From the NCBI RefSeq assembly GCF_003313325.1, contig NZ_QMHQ01000001.1:744001-808000 (forward strand): 64,000 nucleotides of DNA, given 5' to 3'. The notes below the pieces were generated by a model. It saw only the letters and a list, made by a program, of their open reading frames with translations, was not told the DNA's origin and did not search any database. Position 1 is the stretch's first letter. Each line of letters begins with the position of its first letter. Source of the DNA: Pedobacter namyangjuensis. GTDB taxonomy: Bacteria > Bacteroidota > Bacteroidia > Sphingobacteriales > Sphingobacteriaceae. The translations under genes and the position numbers were made by a program. Below, one piece after another: positions 37,347 to 46,570 of this stretch.

Positions 37347-37574
37347 ATGAAAAATTTAAAAATGTTAGCAAAAAACGTTTCCGTATTGTCTAAAACCGAG
37401 ATGAATGGCGTTAAGGGAGGTTTGAAATGGACCAATGACAGAAGTTGTAATGTGATCGATAGGAGAGGTGAATATGGACAGTTGTATGTGCATTTAAATC
37501 GCTTAAGAGATAGAACCGCACGAGAGTGTTTAAACGGTTATATTCCTGGTGATTTTGTATTACCAGGTAGGTAA
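37347..37574 (+). CDS. Double-glycine leader peptide (bacteriocin/natural-product precursor type)
   Basis: A 75-residue peptide with a 25-residue leader ending in a Gly-Gly site: MLAKNVSVLSKTEMNGVKGG matches the leader pattern (LSKxEMxxVxGG) of Bacteroidota natural-product and class II bacteriocin-like precursors, which is cut by C39-peptidase ABC exporters. The predicted 50-residue product is basic and has two cysteines (product positions 9 and 36) that could form a disulfide. No exporter, modification enzyme or immunity gene is adjacent. It stands alone with its own terminator (37627-37656). Confidence 0.75.
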   Translation: MKNLKMLAKNVSVLSKTEMNGVKGGLKWTNDRSCNVIDRRGEYGQLYVHLNRLRDRTARECLNGYIPGDFVLPGR

Positions 37575-37626
37575 AAAAAGCCTAGTATGAGAAATTTGCT
37601 GGCTAAATATAGTTTAGCGAGAATCT

Positions 37627-37660
37627 ATGCGGTCGTTAAAAATTTAACGGCCGTATTTTA
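37627..37660 (+). terminator. Intrinsic terminator after the GG-leader peptide gene
   Basis: A 14-bp stem (37627-37640 with 37643-37656, two G-U pairs) with a minimal loop, followed by TTTTA. It lies 52 bases after the peptide stop and just before the convergent rlmN end. Confidence 0.75.
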
Positions 37661-37667
37661 AAGCAAT

Positions 37668-38717
37668 TTAAGCAGTTTCCTTAACCGCCAACTGTCCGCA
37701 GGCGGCATCGATATCTTTACCTCTACTTCTTCTAATATTAGTGTTAATACCTTGCGACTTTAGGTAATTCGCAAATTTGTCAATTTTATCGCCTTCGGCA
37801 TTAATAAAATCGGCAAACTGGATAGGGTTGTACTCAATCAAATTAACTTTGCACGGTACGTGTTTACAGAACTTTGCCAAATCCATTGCATCTTCAATCT
37901 CATCGTTAAAATTGTTAAAAACAATGTACTCGTAGGTAACCGGATTTTTAGTTTTTTGAAAATAGTATTTCAAGGCTTCAGCCAGAGCCTTTAGGGAATT
38001 ATGCTCGGTAATTGGCATAATTTCGTGGCGTTTCACATCGTTCGCTGCATGTAATGAAAGTGCAAGATTAAACTTTACACCGTCATCACCAAGCTTTTTA
38101 ATCATTTTAGCAATACCAGCAGTAGAAACAGTTATACGTTTGTACGACATGTTTAAACCATCTGGTGCAGTAATTCTTTCAATTGATTTTAAAACATTGG
38201 CATAATTAAGCAAAGGTTCGCCCATGCCCATGTAAACAATGTTTGTTAAAGGGATATTGTAATTCTTTTTAGCCTGTTGATCTATCAAAACAACTTGGTC
38301 GTAAATTTCATCGGCATTTAAATTACGCTTACGATCCATGTAGCCAGTTGCGCAGAATTTGCAAGTTAAACTGCAACCAACCTGCGAGCTTACGCAAGCA
38401 GTCATTCTTTCTTCCGTTGGAATAAGTACACCTTCTACAATGTTCCCATCGTACAAACGAAAGGCGTTTTTTATCGTATGATCATTGCTAAACTGTGCAT
38501 TGTTAATTTCAACAGCGTTGATGGTATAGTTTTCGGCTAATTTTTTACGAAGATCTTTTGATAAATTGCTCATCTGCTCAAAATCTCTGGCAGATTTTTC
38601 CCAAAGCCACTGGTATACTTGTTTTGCTCGATATGCAGGTTCTTGCATTTCGGTAAAATGTTTTTGCAACTGAGGCAAATCCAAAGAACGTATATCTGTT
38701 TTTTTAGTATTTATCAT
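37668..38717 (-). CDS. rlmN: 23S rRNA (adenine2503-C2)-methyltransferase / tRNA methyltransferase
   Basis: Radical-SAM enzyme that methylates C2 of A2503 in 23S rRNA and A37 of some tRNAs. The 349 residues contain the CxxxCxxC cluster in SLTCKFCATGYM, the GMGEPLLNY motif, and the C-terminal second catalytic cysteine in DIDAACGQL. It is a separate transcription unit; about 100 bases on separate it from rluF, and both are rRNA-modifying genes on the same strand. Confidence 0.97.
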   Translation of the reverse strand: MINTKKTDIRSLDLPQLQKHFTEMQEPAYRAKQVYQWLWEKSARDFEQMSNLSKDLRKKLAENYTINAVEINNAQFSNDHTIKNAFRLYDGNIVEGVLIPTEERMTACVSSQVGCSLTCKFCATGYMDRKRNLNADEIYDQVVLIDQQAKKNYNIPLTNIVYMGMGEPLLNYANVLKSIERITAPDGLNMSYKRITVSTAGIAKMIKKLGDDGVKFNLALSLHAANDVKRHEIMPITEHNSLKALAEALKYYFQKTKNPVTYEYIVFNNFNDEIEDAMDLAKFCKHVPCKVNLIEYNPIQFADFINAEGDKIDKFANYLKSQGINTNIRRSRGKDIDAACGQLAVKETA

Positions 38718-38817
38718 ATTGATGCAAAGGTAATTAATTTGTGCTACAGCTTCAAAGTCTAAAAAGTTCGGTATCCAAAAACGTTGAACTTTTTACTTAT
38801 AACTTACAACTTAAAAA

Positions 38818-39795
38818 TTATTTCCTTTTAGGGCTACGGGTTTTTGCTGCGGGTGCACCTGATTTTCCGTTCGATGGACGAGTAGGTCTTTTGCTTGGTC
38901 CGTTAGATTTAAACCAGTCGCCACTTGCGCTTGCGCCACTACCAGAACTTTTGCCGGCGCCGGTTTTAGCTTTTGGTGCTTCTTTTTTAAATTTAGCTTT
39001 AGCAAAACGTTGTGCAGGTTTTTCGTCGCTTGCAGATGCCTTTTTTACAATTTGCCTCGGTGTAACTGGTTTCTCCGACTTGGATTTTGCCACCATCTTT
39101 GCAATTTCCGCCTGCTCCTCTTCGTTAAGTTCTCTCCAATCGCCAACTGGTAAACCTTTTAAAGTAATGTTCATGATGCGGGTACGCTCCAACTTAGTTA
39201 CTTCAAATCCAAAGTACTCGCACATTCTGCGGATCTGACGGTTTAGGCCTTGAATTAAGGTGATTTTGAAAACAAAATTACTTTCCTTTACCACCTTGCA
39301 TTTTTTGGTCATTACGCCTAAAACCGGCACGCCCTTGCTCATGCCTTGAACAAATTGATCGGTAATTGGCTTATTTACGGTAACTATATATTCCTTTTCG
39401 TGGTTATTTCCGGCACGTAGAATTTTATTTACTAAATCGCCATCATTAGTTAAAAAGATTAAACCTTGAGAATCCTTGTCTAATCTCCCGATAGGGAATA
39501 CGCGTTCGCTGTAATTTACATGATCTACAATGTTACCTTTAACATTACTTTCTGTGGTGCTGGTAATGCCTACAGGTTTGTTGTAAGCCAGCAGTACAAC
39601 ATTCTCTGCCTGTTTCGGCTCAATGTTATTGCCATTTACGCTTACCAAATCGCCAAAAAATACTTTGTCGCCTACTTTAGCTTTACGTCCGTTAATAAAA
39701 ACCTGACCGAGTTCTATGAACCTGTCGGCCGCTCTTCTAGAGCATAAACCGCTTTCGCTAATGTATTTGTTTAATCTTGTTGTAGACTCGGTCAT
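38818..39795 (-). CDS. rluF: RluF-type 23S rRNA pseudouridine synthase with basic C-terminal tail
   Basis: Makes pseudouridine in 23S rRNA. An S4 RNA-binding domain (residues 5-60; [20 protein letters not shown]) precedes the RsuA/RluB/E/F catalytic domain with the catalytic Asp in [30 protein letters not shown] and [15 protein letters not shown] point to RluF. About 80 C-terminal residues are a low-complexity Lys/Ser/Ala/Pro tail, which is not part of the enzyme fold and probably adds RNA affinity. Its ATG overlaps the extended frame of the opposite kinase gene. Confidence 0.93.
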   Translation of the reverse strand: MTESTTRLNKYISESGLCSRRAADRFIELGQVFINGRKAKVGDKVFFGDLVSVNGNNIEPKQAENVVLLAYNKPVGITSTTESNVKGNIVDHVNYSERVFPIGRLDKDSQGLIFLTNDGDLVNKILRAGNNHEKEYIVTVNKPITDQFVQGMSKGVPVLGVMTKKCKVVKESNFVFKITLIQGLNRQIRRMCEYFGFEVTKLERTRIMNITLKGLPVGDWRELNEEEQAEIAKMVAKSKSEKPVTPRQIVKKASASDEKPAQRFAKAKFKKEAPKAKTGAGKSSGSGASASGDWFKSNGPSKRPTRPSNGKSGAPAAKTRSPKRK

Positions 39796-39899
39796 TGCAG
39801 AATTGTAAATTGAGATGCAAAGTTAACCAATTAATACAAACAAAAGGGCGCACAGGGCTGTATTATATTAATCGATTAACAAAAAGCGTTAGCTTATTA

Positions 39900-42380
39900 A
39901 TGGCATCCATCTCTCAACATCGTTTTTTACAGGCAACAAAAGGCAAAATTATACTTGGATTTTTGCTTGCCTTTCTTGTGCTTTTAATGGTTTGGGGATT
40001 AAATCAAGTTGCTTTTAAAAAGATTTTAACTACTGTTGATGATATCTCTGCACCTAATGATAGACTAAGAACGGTAACAAATCTTACTCATCAGTTGGCA
40101 AGTTTAGATCAAACCCAAAAAGATCTTGCGTTAAAAAAACCAGGTAATTTATCCAACTTCTACAAGGAGTCTAAAAAAATTAAACTAGGGCTTGATACAC
40201 TTAAAAATTTATACAGCAACGATTCCTCGCAACTAAAAAGACTGCAATCTATCCAAAACTTGTTAGGGGTTAGGGATAAACAATTTGTAGAGTATCTAAA
40301 AGTTAGAGAAGGGCTCGTTAACAATAAATCGTTTTCTGAGCAAGTAGATAAGCTTAATGAGATGGTAGGGAGCAGGCTCAGAAATGCAGATAGTGCCGTT
40401 TTAACTACCAAGACAACAACTTCAACTACCACTGTGGCACCAGAGGACGAGGAGAAATCGAGAGGCTTTTTTAATAGGCTTTTTGGTAAAAAGAAGTCGG
40501 AGGTTTACAAAATCATTAACGAGGAGCTCGAAATAAAACGTGATACCTTGCAAGGTGCAAGCGAGGATAGTATCATCAGAAGTATGGAAGGCTCCTTGCA
40601 AAACATCGCGATAGAGCAACAAGTAAAAAGCCAACGGTTTATAAAAAGAGAGGCTGTTTTGGCTGAGGCAAATACGAAGCTTACGCAGCAAATGCTTAAC
40701 ATTTTAAAAGAAGTAGAGAGCGAAGTAGTTGAGCAAATTAGCCAAAATGGAACCGAAGCAAAGGCACTCGTAAATCAAGAGATTAAACAGATTGGCTATA
40801 TATTAATTGCATTTTTTGTATTTACGGGCGTGTTGCTTTATTTTATATTAACGGATATTTCTCGAAGTAACACCTACAGAAGGGAACTAGAACTAGCCAA
40901 AGATGAGGCTGAATATCATGGTAAGGCCAAACAGCGTTTTTTATCTAATATGAGCCATGAAATTAGAACGCCTTTGCAATCTATTTTAGGTTACGCAGAA
41001 GTTGTAAAGCAACAGGAAAATGCCAATAAAAAAGATTTGGATGCCATTTATCAATCTTCTGTACACTTGTTGCAAATTGTAAACGAGGTTTTAGATTACA
41101 ACCGAATTGTTTCTGGCGAATTATCATTAGAGGTTACCCGTTTTAATATCAGAAAATTATTAGAAGAGGTTTTTGATGCGATGCATCCGCTTGCGGAGAA
41201 AAAAGGTTTGCTACTGGTTAAAGATTTCGATCTCGAAAACCTAAGCTACATTGAAGGCGATGCTTTCAGGCTAAAGCAAGTGTTATTTAATTTAATTGGC
41301 AATGCGGTTAAATTTACACTTAAGGGCGAAGTGGTTTTTTCTGTTTCGTGTAAACAACAAGGCGATGATTTATATTTCAACTTTGTAATTAAAGATACCG
41401 GAATTGGCTTTTCTGAAGATAATATTGAGAAAATTTTTAACGAATTTGAGCAGGTAGATTTCCCTGAGAAAAACCAGATAAACCAAACCGGAAGTGGTTT
41501 AGGATTGAGCATTGTGAAATCGCTTATTGAAAGCCAAGGTGGAAGAATTAATGTAAGTAGCAAAGAGGGAGTGGGCACTACATTTACTTTCCACTTAAAA
41601 TATAAAATTGCCGAAAACCTAGAAACTGAATTGGATACAAAAACCGTAGCTGAGATAAACAACGAAGGAAAGGTTTGGGTAATTGATGATGATAGATTGA
41701 TTTTAGATTTGTGCGGAATGATTTTTACTAGTCAGGCTATAAATTACCAAGCTTTTGGCAATGCTGACGAAGTTTTGGCGATGCCGATTGATACAGATTT
41801 AAAATACGTATTAATCGATATGCGTTTACCTGGTATTTCTGGAGTAGAATTATGCCAGCAATTGAGAACTAAACTTCCAAAAGATGTAAAATTTTACGCC
41901 ATTACTGCACAAGTATTGCCGGATGAACGAGAAGGAGTGTTGAAAGCTGGTTTTGACGGGTTAATTATGAAACCTTTTAGGGCTGAAGATTTACTGTCAA
42001 TTTTCGATAGAAAGCCAATTTCTTCTACAAATGCTACGTTCGATCTTTCTGCATTGCATAAAATGACGGGCGGAAATGAAGAGCTAATGGCGAGGATTTT
42101 AAATAGATTTAAGACCGATTCGGCAAATGATATTTTTGAGTTAAAAGAAGCTTTAACCAAAGGTGATGATGCGAAAACAAGTTTGATTGTTCATCGCTTT
42201 GCGGGAAGAATTGGCCAAATTGGCGCAAAGGATTTGGGTTTGGCTTTTAGGCAAATGGAACAGAATATTGCCGATACGGATGCAATAACAGAAGCGCAAA
42301 AAGCCGAAATACAGTCGCTGATTATAAGGCTTGAAAAGCTGGTTGAAGATTTAGATCAGCAAAGTTACGCTATGCCGTAA
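39900..42380 (+). CDS. Membrane hybrid histidine kinase with receiver and Hpt domains
   Basis: An 826-residue sensor kinase from the ATG at 39900. Two membrane helices (about residues 18-40 and 315-340 of this start) flank a long helical periplasmic domain. Cytoplasmic order: HisKA with phospho-His in FLSNMSHEIRTPLQSILG, HATPase (NLIGNAVKFT, DTGIGFSED, GSGLGLSIV), receiver with Asp in YVLIDMRLPGISG, and an Hpt domain with acceptor His in IVHRFAGRIGQIGA. A longer frame from 39795 starts on the rluF start codon and lacks protein character. The 3' end overlaps the NtrC-type gene by 16 bases. Confidence 0.92.
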   Translation: MASISQHRFLQATKGKIILGFLLAFLVLLMVWGLNQVAFKKILTTVDDISAPNDRLRTVTNLTHQLASLDQTQKDLALKKPGNLSNFYKESKKIKLGLDTLKNLYSNDSSQLKRLQSIQNLLGVRDKQFVEYLKVREGLVNNKSFSEQVDKLNEMVGSRLRNADSAVLTTKTTTSTTTVAPEDEEKSRGFFNRLFGKKKSEVYKIINEELEIKRDTLQGASEDSIIRSMEGSLQNIAIEQQVKSQRFIKREAVLAEANTKLTQQMLNILKEVESEVVEQISQNGTEAKALVNQEIKQIGYILIAFFVFTGVLLYFILTDISRSNTYRRELELAKDEAEYHGKAKQRFLSNMSHEIRTPLQSILGYAEVVKQQENANKKDLDAIYQSSVHLLQIVNEVLDYNRIVSGELSLEVTRFNIRKLLEEVFDAMHPLAEKKGLLLVKDFDLENLSYIEGDAFRLKQVLFNLIGNAVKFTLKGEVVFSVSCKQQGDDLYFNFVIKDTGIGFSEDNIEKIFNEFEQVDFPEKNQINQTGSGLGLSIVKSLIESQGGRINVSSKEGVGTTFTFHLKYKIAENLETELDTKTVAEINNEGKVWVIDDDRLILDLCGMIFTSQAINYQAFGNADEVLAMPIDTDLKYVLIDMRLPGISGVELCQQLRTKLPKDVKFYAITAQVLPDEREGVLKAGFDGLIMKPFRAEDLLSIFDRKPISSTNATFDLSALHKMTGGNEELMARILNRFKTDSANDIFELKEALTKGDDAKTSLIVHRFAGRIGQIGAKDLGLAFRQMEQNIADTDAITEAQKAEIQSLIIRLEKLVEDLDQQSYAMP

Positions 42381-43693
42381 CGTTCCATTTTACTGTAAAG
42401 CGTCTTTCTATCTATATTTAATAATTTGGCGGCTTTAGATTTATTGTACTTTACTTTTATCAAGGTTTCCGTAATCAAAGTCTTTTCGTTTACTTCATTT
42501 ATCGCTTTTAAGTCCGATTGATTGTTAGCCTGTGGCTGTTCAATGGCAAAAACCATTTCATCTGGCAAAGCTTCAATTTTAGCTTCTTCGGTTGGGCTAA
42601 GCAAAACCATGCGTTTTATCACATTGCCAAGTTCGCGTAAGTTGCCTGGCCAATCGTATTTTAATAAAATTGCTTTTGCATCTTTTGCAATGGTTTTTAC
42701 ATTTCTGTCTAACTCTTTATTGGCTTGTTGGGTAAAGTGGTTAATAAACAATTCCAAATCATTACCTCTTTCTCGCAAGGGCGGAAGTTGGATCTTAAAT
42801 TCATTTACCCTGTGGTAAAGATCTTCTCTAAATTCACCGTCAGCTATGCTTTTGGTCAAATCGTCATTTGTAGCAGCAATAATTCTTACATCAACTTTAA
42901 CCTGTTTTGTGCTGCCCAAAGGCTGAATAACTCTTTCTTGCAGTGCTCGGAGTAATTTAACTTGCACCTCGTAGCTTAAATTCCCAATCTCATCTAAAAA
43001 AAGTGTACCTCCGTTAGCAACTTCAAACTGACCTTTTTTATCGGCTAAAGCACCGGTAAATGCGCCTTTAACATGGCCAAATAATTCGCTTGCAGCTAAA
43101 TCTTTTGACAATGCACCACAATCTATCGCAATAAAAGGCTTGTTTTTTCTTTTGCTTTGCAGGTGCAAAGTTCTAGCCGCATATTCTTTTCCCGTACCGC
43201 TTTCGCCTTGTATAATTACAGACATATCTGTTGGTGCAACCAAATCTATGTGGCTATAAAGTTTATCGGCAATTGCACTTTTGCCTTTAATAAAATCGGT
43301 TATTTCTCTGTCTTTAGAGCCATTAGGTGTTTGCTTCTTTTGCAGGGCATTGCTCACAATCATTAACAATTCGTCGGGGTTAACGGGTTTTGTTATATAA
43401 TCAGATGCACCCATCTGCATAGATTTAACTGCAGTCCTCACGTCGTTAAAGCTAGTCATGATAACTACAGGCGCAGTTACACCGCTTGCTCTGGCTTGAG
43501 TTAAAATTTCCAAGCCATTTCCGTCTGGTAAACGGTAATCTGTTAACAGAAGATCAAAGTCTTCTTGTGCTAACATTTTTATGGCTTGTTTTACGTTAGT
43601 GGCAAACGCAGTTTCATGTTTGTTCTTCGTTAAAAAAACCTCCAGTAATTCTGCAAAAGTAGTATCGTCTTCAATAATTAGGATTTTGGCCAT
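42365..43693 (-). CDS. NtrC-family sigma-54-dependent response regulator
   Basis: A 442-residue regulator: receiver domain (residues 1-120, acceptor Asp in LLLTDYRLPDGNG), AAA+ sigma-54 activation domain with Walker A GESGTGKEYA, the sigma-54 contact loop GAFTGA, Walker B GTLFLDEIG, and a C-terminal Fis-type HTH (NKSKAAKLLNIDRKTLYSKM). The ATG at 43693 is used because MAKILIIEDD is the usual receiver start. It is convergent with, and overlaps, the hybrid kinase gene ending at 42380, so the two probably form one phosphorelay. Confidence 0.95.
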   Translation of the reverse strand: MAKILIIEDDTTFAELLEVFLTKNKHETAFATNVKQAIKMLAQEDFDLLLTDYRLPDGNGLEILTQARASGVTAPVVIMTSFNDVRTAVKSMQMGASDYITKPVNPDELLMIVSNALQKKQTPNGSKDREITDFIKGKSAIADKLYSHIDLVAPTDMSVIIQGESGTGKEYAARTLHLQSKRKNKPFIAIDCGALSKDLAASELFGHVKGAFTGALADKKGQFEVANGGTLFLDEIGNLSYEVQVKLLRALQERVIQPLGSTKQVKVDVRIIAATNDDLTKSIADGEFREDLYHRVNEFKIQLPPLRERGNDLELFINHFTQQANKELDRNVKTIAKDAKAILLKYDWPGNLRELGNVIKRMVLLSPTEEAKIEALPDEMVFAIEQPQANNQSDLKAINEVNEKTLITETLIKVKYNKSKAAKLLNIDRKTLYSKMERYGIA

Positions 43694-43702
43694 AAGCAAA
43701 AA

Positions 43703-43736
43703 TAGCAAAAGCCAGAAATAAATCCGGCTTTTGCTA
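43703..43736 (-). terminator. Intrinsic terminator of the small exported protein gene
   Basis: Perfect 11-bp stem TAGCAAAAGCC/GGCTTTTGCTA with a 12-base loop; on the minus strand a run of five T follows. It sits only 10 bases before the start of the NtrC-type gene and insulates it. Confidence 0.85.
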
Positions 43737-43760
43737 TACTTATTGTTTTAATCGGGAATA

Positions 43761-44072
43761 CTATTCTACTGGTTTTCCGTCTTTGTCAAATTTCAAAGAA
43801 GCAGTTTCTTCTTCTTTTTTAACATCTACTTGGAAATACTCTTTAGTTCCATCTTTTACAGCAAATGCTGCAGTTGGAGTCCATGCTTTATATGGGTCAG
43901 TTCCTAAAGTAGTTTTAATTGCGTCTGGCAATTCTTCTAATTTGATAGGAGTTTTTACTACACTATCTTGAACTGTTACAATTTCGATATTGTTATTTTT
44001 TACTTCACTAGCGTTTGCTGCTGTGAAACCTGCGAAAGCTAAAAATGCAGCTGATAAAATTAATTTTTTCAT
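43761..44072 (-). CDS. Small exported protein (PepSY-like)
   Basis: A 103-residue protein with a clean signal peptide (MKKLILSAAFLAFAGFTAANA) and a small alpha/beta domain (PIKLEELPDAIKTTLGTDPY; AAFAVKDGTKEYFQVDVKKE; ASLKFDKDGKPVE) like the periplasmic PepSY-like beta-lactamase-inhibitor-fold proteins common in Bacteroidota. Monocistronic, with its own terminator. Function unknown. Confidence 0.8.
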   Translation of the reverse strand: MKKLILSAAFLAFAGFTAANASEVKNNNIEIVTVQDSVVKTPIKLEELPDAIKTTLGTDPYKAWTPTAAFAVKDGTKEYFQVDVKKEEETASLKFDKDGKPVE

Positions 44073-44290
44073 GTTCTTATAGTTTTATTATTTATAATTA
44101 ATGTATTACGATTACCATAGGTTACATAATGGTGCCACAAATAAAAAATATTTTCAAATAACTGATAATTAACTATTTATAAATATTTTCAAACTTTTAA
44201 ACTGTTGCTTTTCTCCACACTTTGTAGCTTATCTCTGCAATAGATTTAAATAAATTTCGTGTTTGTTGGCATAAGCGTTTAATTTGCACT

Positions 44291-45454
44291 ATGCTCAATT
44301 ACATTTCTGCCGATTGGATTTTTCCGGTAAATAGCCCAGCTATACAAAATGGGGTAATAGGTTTAACCGAAGAGGGTAAAATTGAAAAAATTTTTAGTGC
44401 ATTAGAAGCAAAGGATTTAGCAAACGTTACCACTTACAAAGGCGCTTTAGTGCCGGGCTTTATCAATACGCATTGCCATTTGGAGCTCTCTCACTTAAAA
44501 GATAAAATTGAACAGCAAACAGGCTTGCCCGGTTTTATAAAACAAATTCTATCCTTAAGGCAACAGCCAGATGATGAAGTTTTAAGTGCAATGAAAATTG
44601 CCGACCAGCAGATGGCACAGAATGGTATTGTTGCCGTTGGCGATATTTCTAATCAGCTTATTTCTAAATCGGTTAAGCAAAATAGCAAAATTTATTACCA
44701 CACTTTTGTAGAGGTATTTGGGTTTAATAGGCCATCTGCACCGATTATAGCGCAGGGCGAAAAACTGAAACAGGAGTTTTTGCCACTTAAAGCGTCAGTT
44801 GTGCCACATGCACCCTATTCTGTATCAGCCGAACTGTTTGGCGAAATAAATAAAATAACCAATGCTGAAGATATTTTGAGTATCCACAACCAGGAAACGG
44901 AATCAGAAAACGAATTATTTGAAGCAGGAACAGGTGCTTTTGCAGATTTCTTTTCAAGTTTAGGAATTGCGCAAAGCGATGCGCATAATACAAGGAAGAA
45001 TTCTATTGCTTACCATTTGCCGCAAATGCCAAAAGCCGTTAATACATTGTTGGTACATAATACCTTTGTTAACAAAACTGATGTAGATTTCGCCACGAAA
45101 ACGCATCAACAATTGTATTGGTGTTTATGTCCAAATGCCAACTTGTATATAGAAGGGACGTTGCCAGATGTAAATATGATGACTTCTAAAAATGTTAAAA
45201 TAACTTTAGGTACCGATAGTTTAGCCAGTAATTTGGCTTTGGATATTTTGGCAGAGATGAAAACTTTGCAGGAGAGAAAGTTGATTGAATTTGAAGAGTT
45301 ATTGAAATGGGCAACCTTAAATGGTGCCGAGTTTTTAAACATCACCGATAACTTTGGAAGTTTTGAAGTTGGCAAAAAACCTGGAGTTTTATTATTGAGT
45401 ATAGCAGATGATAAAATTATTAAGCGGGATACAGTTGTAAAAAGATTATTTTAG
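44291..45454 (+). CDS. Amidohydrolase (Atz/Trz/SsnA type)
   Basis: A 387-residue metal-dependent hydrolase of the amidohydrolase superfamily. Motifs: the HxH pair in GFINTHCHLELSHL, a metal His in VVPHAPYSVS, LSIHNQETESENELF, and the catalytic Asp in LGTDSLASN. The family deaminates or hydrolyses purine-like and related substrates; related proteins in this phylum include aminodeoxyfutalosine deaminase, but no menaquinone gene is near, so the substrate stays open. It is followed after 4 bases by the flavin oxidoreductase gene. Confidence 0.85.
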   Translation: MLNYISADWIFPVNSPAIQNGVIGLTEEGKIEKIFSALEAKDLANVTTYKGALVPGFINTHCHLELSHLKDKIEQQTGLPGFIKQILSLRQQPDDEVLSAMKIADQQMAQNGIVAVGDISNQLISKSVKQNSKIYYHTFVEVFGFNRPSAPIIAQGEKLKQEFLPLKASVVPHAPYSVSAELFGEINKITNAEDILSIHNQETESENELFEAGTGAFADFFSSLGIAQSDAHNTRKNSIAYHLPQMPKAVNTLLVHNTFVNKTDVDFATKTHQQLYWCLCPNANLYIEGTLPDVNMMTSKNVKITLGTDSLASNLALDILAEMKTLQERKLIEFEELLKWATLNGAEFLNITDNFGSFEVGKKPGVLLLSIADDKIIKRDTVVKRLF

Positions 45455-45458
45455 CGAT

Positions 45459-46406
45459 ATGGCCAATTCAGTTACGCAACTTTTTAAAATCAAATACCCA
45501 ATTATACAAGCCGGAATGATTTGGTGCAGTGGTTGGCGTTTGGCATCAGCAGTTTCTAATGCTGGTGGGTTGGGTATAATTGGTGCCGGGTCAATGTATC
45601 CAGCTGTTTTACGAGATCACATTAGAAAATGCAAACAAGCTACTTCGCTACCTTTTGCGGTAAACGTACCTTTGCTTTATCCAAATATTCAGGAAATTAT
45701 GCATATACTGGTAGAGGAAGCGGTAGAAATCGTTTTTACCTCGGCTGGTAATCCGGCAACATGGACAGCTTTTTTAAAAGAAAAAGGAATAATCGTTGTG
45801 CATGTAATCGCTAATACAAAATTTGCTTTAAAAGCCGAGGCTTGTGGTGTTGATGCTATTGTTGCCGAAGGGTTTGAAGCGGGCGGACATAACGGAAGGG
45901 AAGAAACTACAACCTTGTGCTTGATTCCGATGATAAAAAAAGCGGTTAAAATTCCTGTTATTGCTGCGGGTGGCATAGGTAGCGGTAAAAGTATGTTGGC
46001 GGCTTTCGCCTTGGGTGCAGATGGCGTTCAGATAGGTTCTGCTTTTGCCGTTGCCGAAGAATCATCAGCTCATGTTAATTTTAAAGAAAGGATACTTTCT
46101 TCCGCCGAAGGCGATACAAAACTAAGGATGAAAAAATTGGTTCCTGTACGCTTACTAAAGAATGAGTTTGCAGATGAAGTTGCATTGGCTGAAGCACAGG
46201 GAGCCACTGCCGAAACTTTAGTTCAGCTTTTAGGCAGAGCCAGAGCAAAATTAGGCATGTTTGAAGGGGATATGGCGCAAGGTGAATTGGAAATTGGCCA
46301 AGTATCAGCTATGCTTAACGAAATTAAACCTGCCGCAAAAATTCTGCAAGATATTTTAAATGAGTTTTTACAGGAGAAAAGCAATTTAGAAAAGCTTTCG
46401 TTCTAG
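45459..46406 (+). CDS. NAD(P)H-dependent flavin oxidoreductase (nitronate monooxygenase family)
   Basis: FMN-binding TIM barrel of 315 residues. The N-terminal PIIQAGMIWCSGWRLASAVS, the central VAEGFEAGGHNGREETTT and the phosphate-binding IAAGGIGSGKSMLAAFALGADGV are typical of nitronate monooxygenases and related enoyl-reductase-like proteins. True substrate unknown: the family is often over-annotated. It follows the amidohydrolase gene by 4 bases and ends about 40 bases before a small membrane peptide gene. Confidence 0.88.
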   Translation: MANSVTQLFKIKYPIIQAGMIWCSGWRLASAVSNAGGLGIIGAGSMYPAVLRDHIRKCKQATSLPFAVNVPLLYPNIQEIMHILVEEAVEIVFTSAGNPATWTAFLKEKGIIVVHVIANTKFALKAEACGVDAIVAEGFEAGGHNGREETTTLCLIPMIKKAVKIPVIAAGGIGSGKSMLAAFALGADGVQIGSAFAVAEESSAHVNFKERILSSAEGDTKLRMKKLVPVRLLKNEFADEVALAEAQGATAETLVQLLGRARAKLGMFEGDMAQGELEIGQVSAMLNEIKPAAKILQDILNEFLQEKSNLEKLSF

Positions 46407-46414
46407 AATTAACT

Positions 46415-46422
46415 TAAATTTG
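46415..46422 (+). promoter_or_regulatory. TAAATTTG promoter element before the small ORF and acylphosphatase
   Basis: Exact TAnnTTTG match 25 bases before the ATG at 46447. No clear TTG at the right upstream distance, so partial. Confidence 0.4.
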
Positions 46423-46446
46423 TAGCAATTTAAAATTTGTAATTGG

Positions 46447-46569
46447 ATGGTTTATAAAAGAATATTGGCTTTAGTTACGGTGATTTTGTTGGTGGTAGCC
46501 ATAGTTTTGGTAAGAAAAAAGTCTAAACAAATGCCTTCAAGTAATACTACACAAGAAATTAAAAGATAA
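46447..46569 (+). CDS. 40-residue single-pass membrane peptide
   Basis: An ORF from ATG 46447 to TAA 46569 encodes a peptide with basic start MVYKRI, one membrane helix (LALVTVILLVVAIVLV), a positive stop-transfer RKKSK and a polar tail. It lies one base before the acylphosphatase start and 25 bases after a promoter match, so it is very likely translated and coupled to the next gene. Function unknown. Confidence 0.6.
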   Translation: MVYKRILALVTVILLVVAIVLVRKKSKQMPSSNTTQEIKR

Positions 46570-46570
46570 A

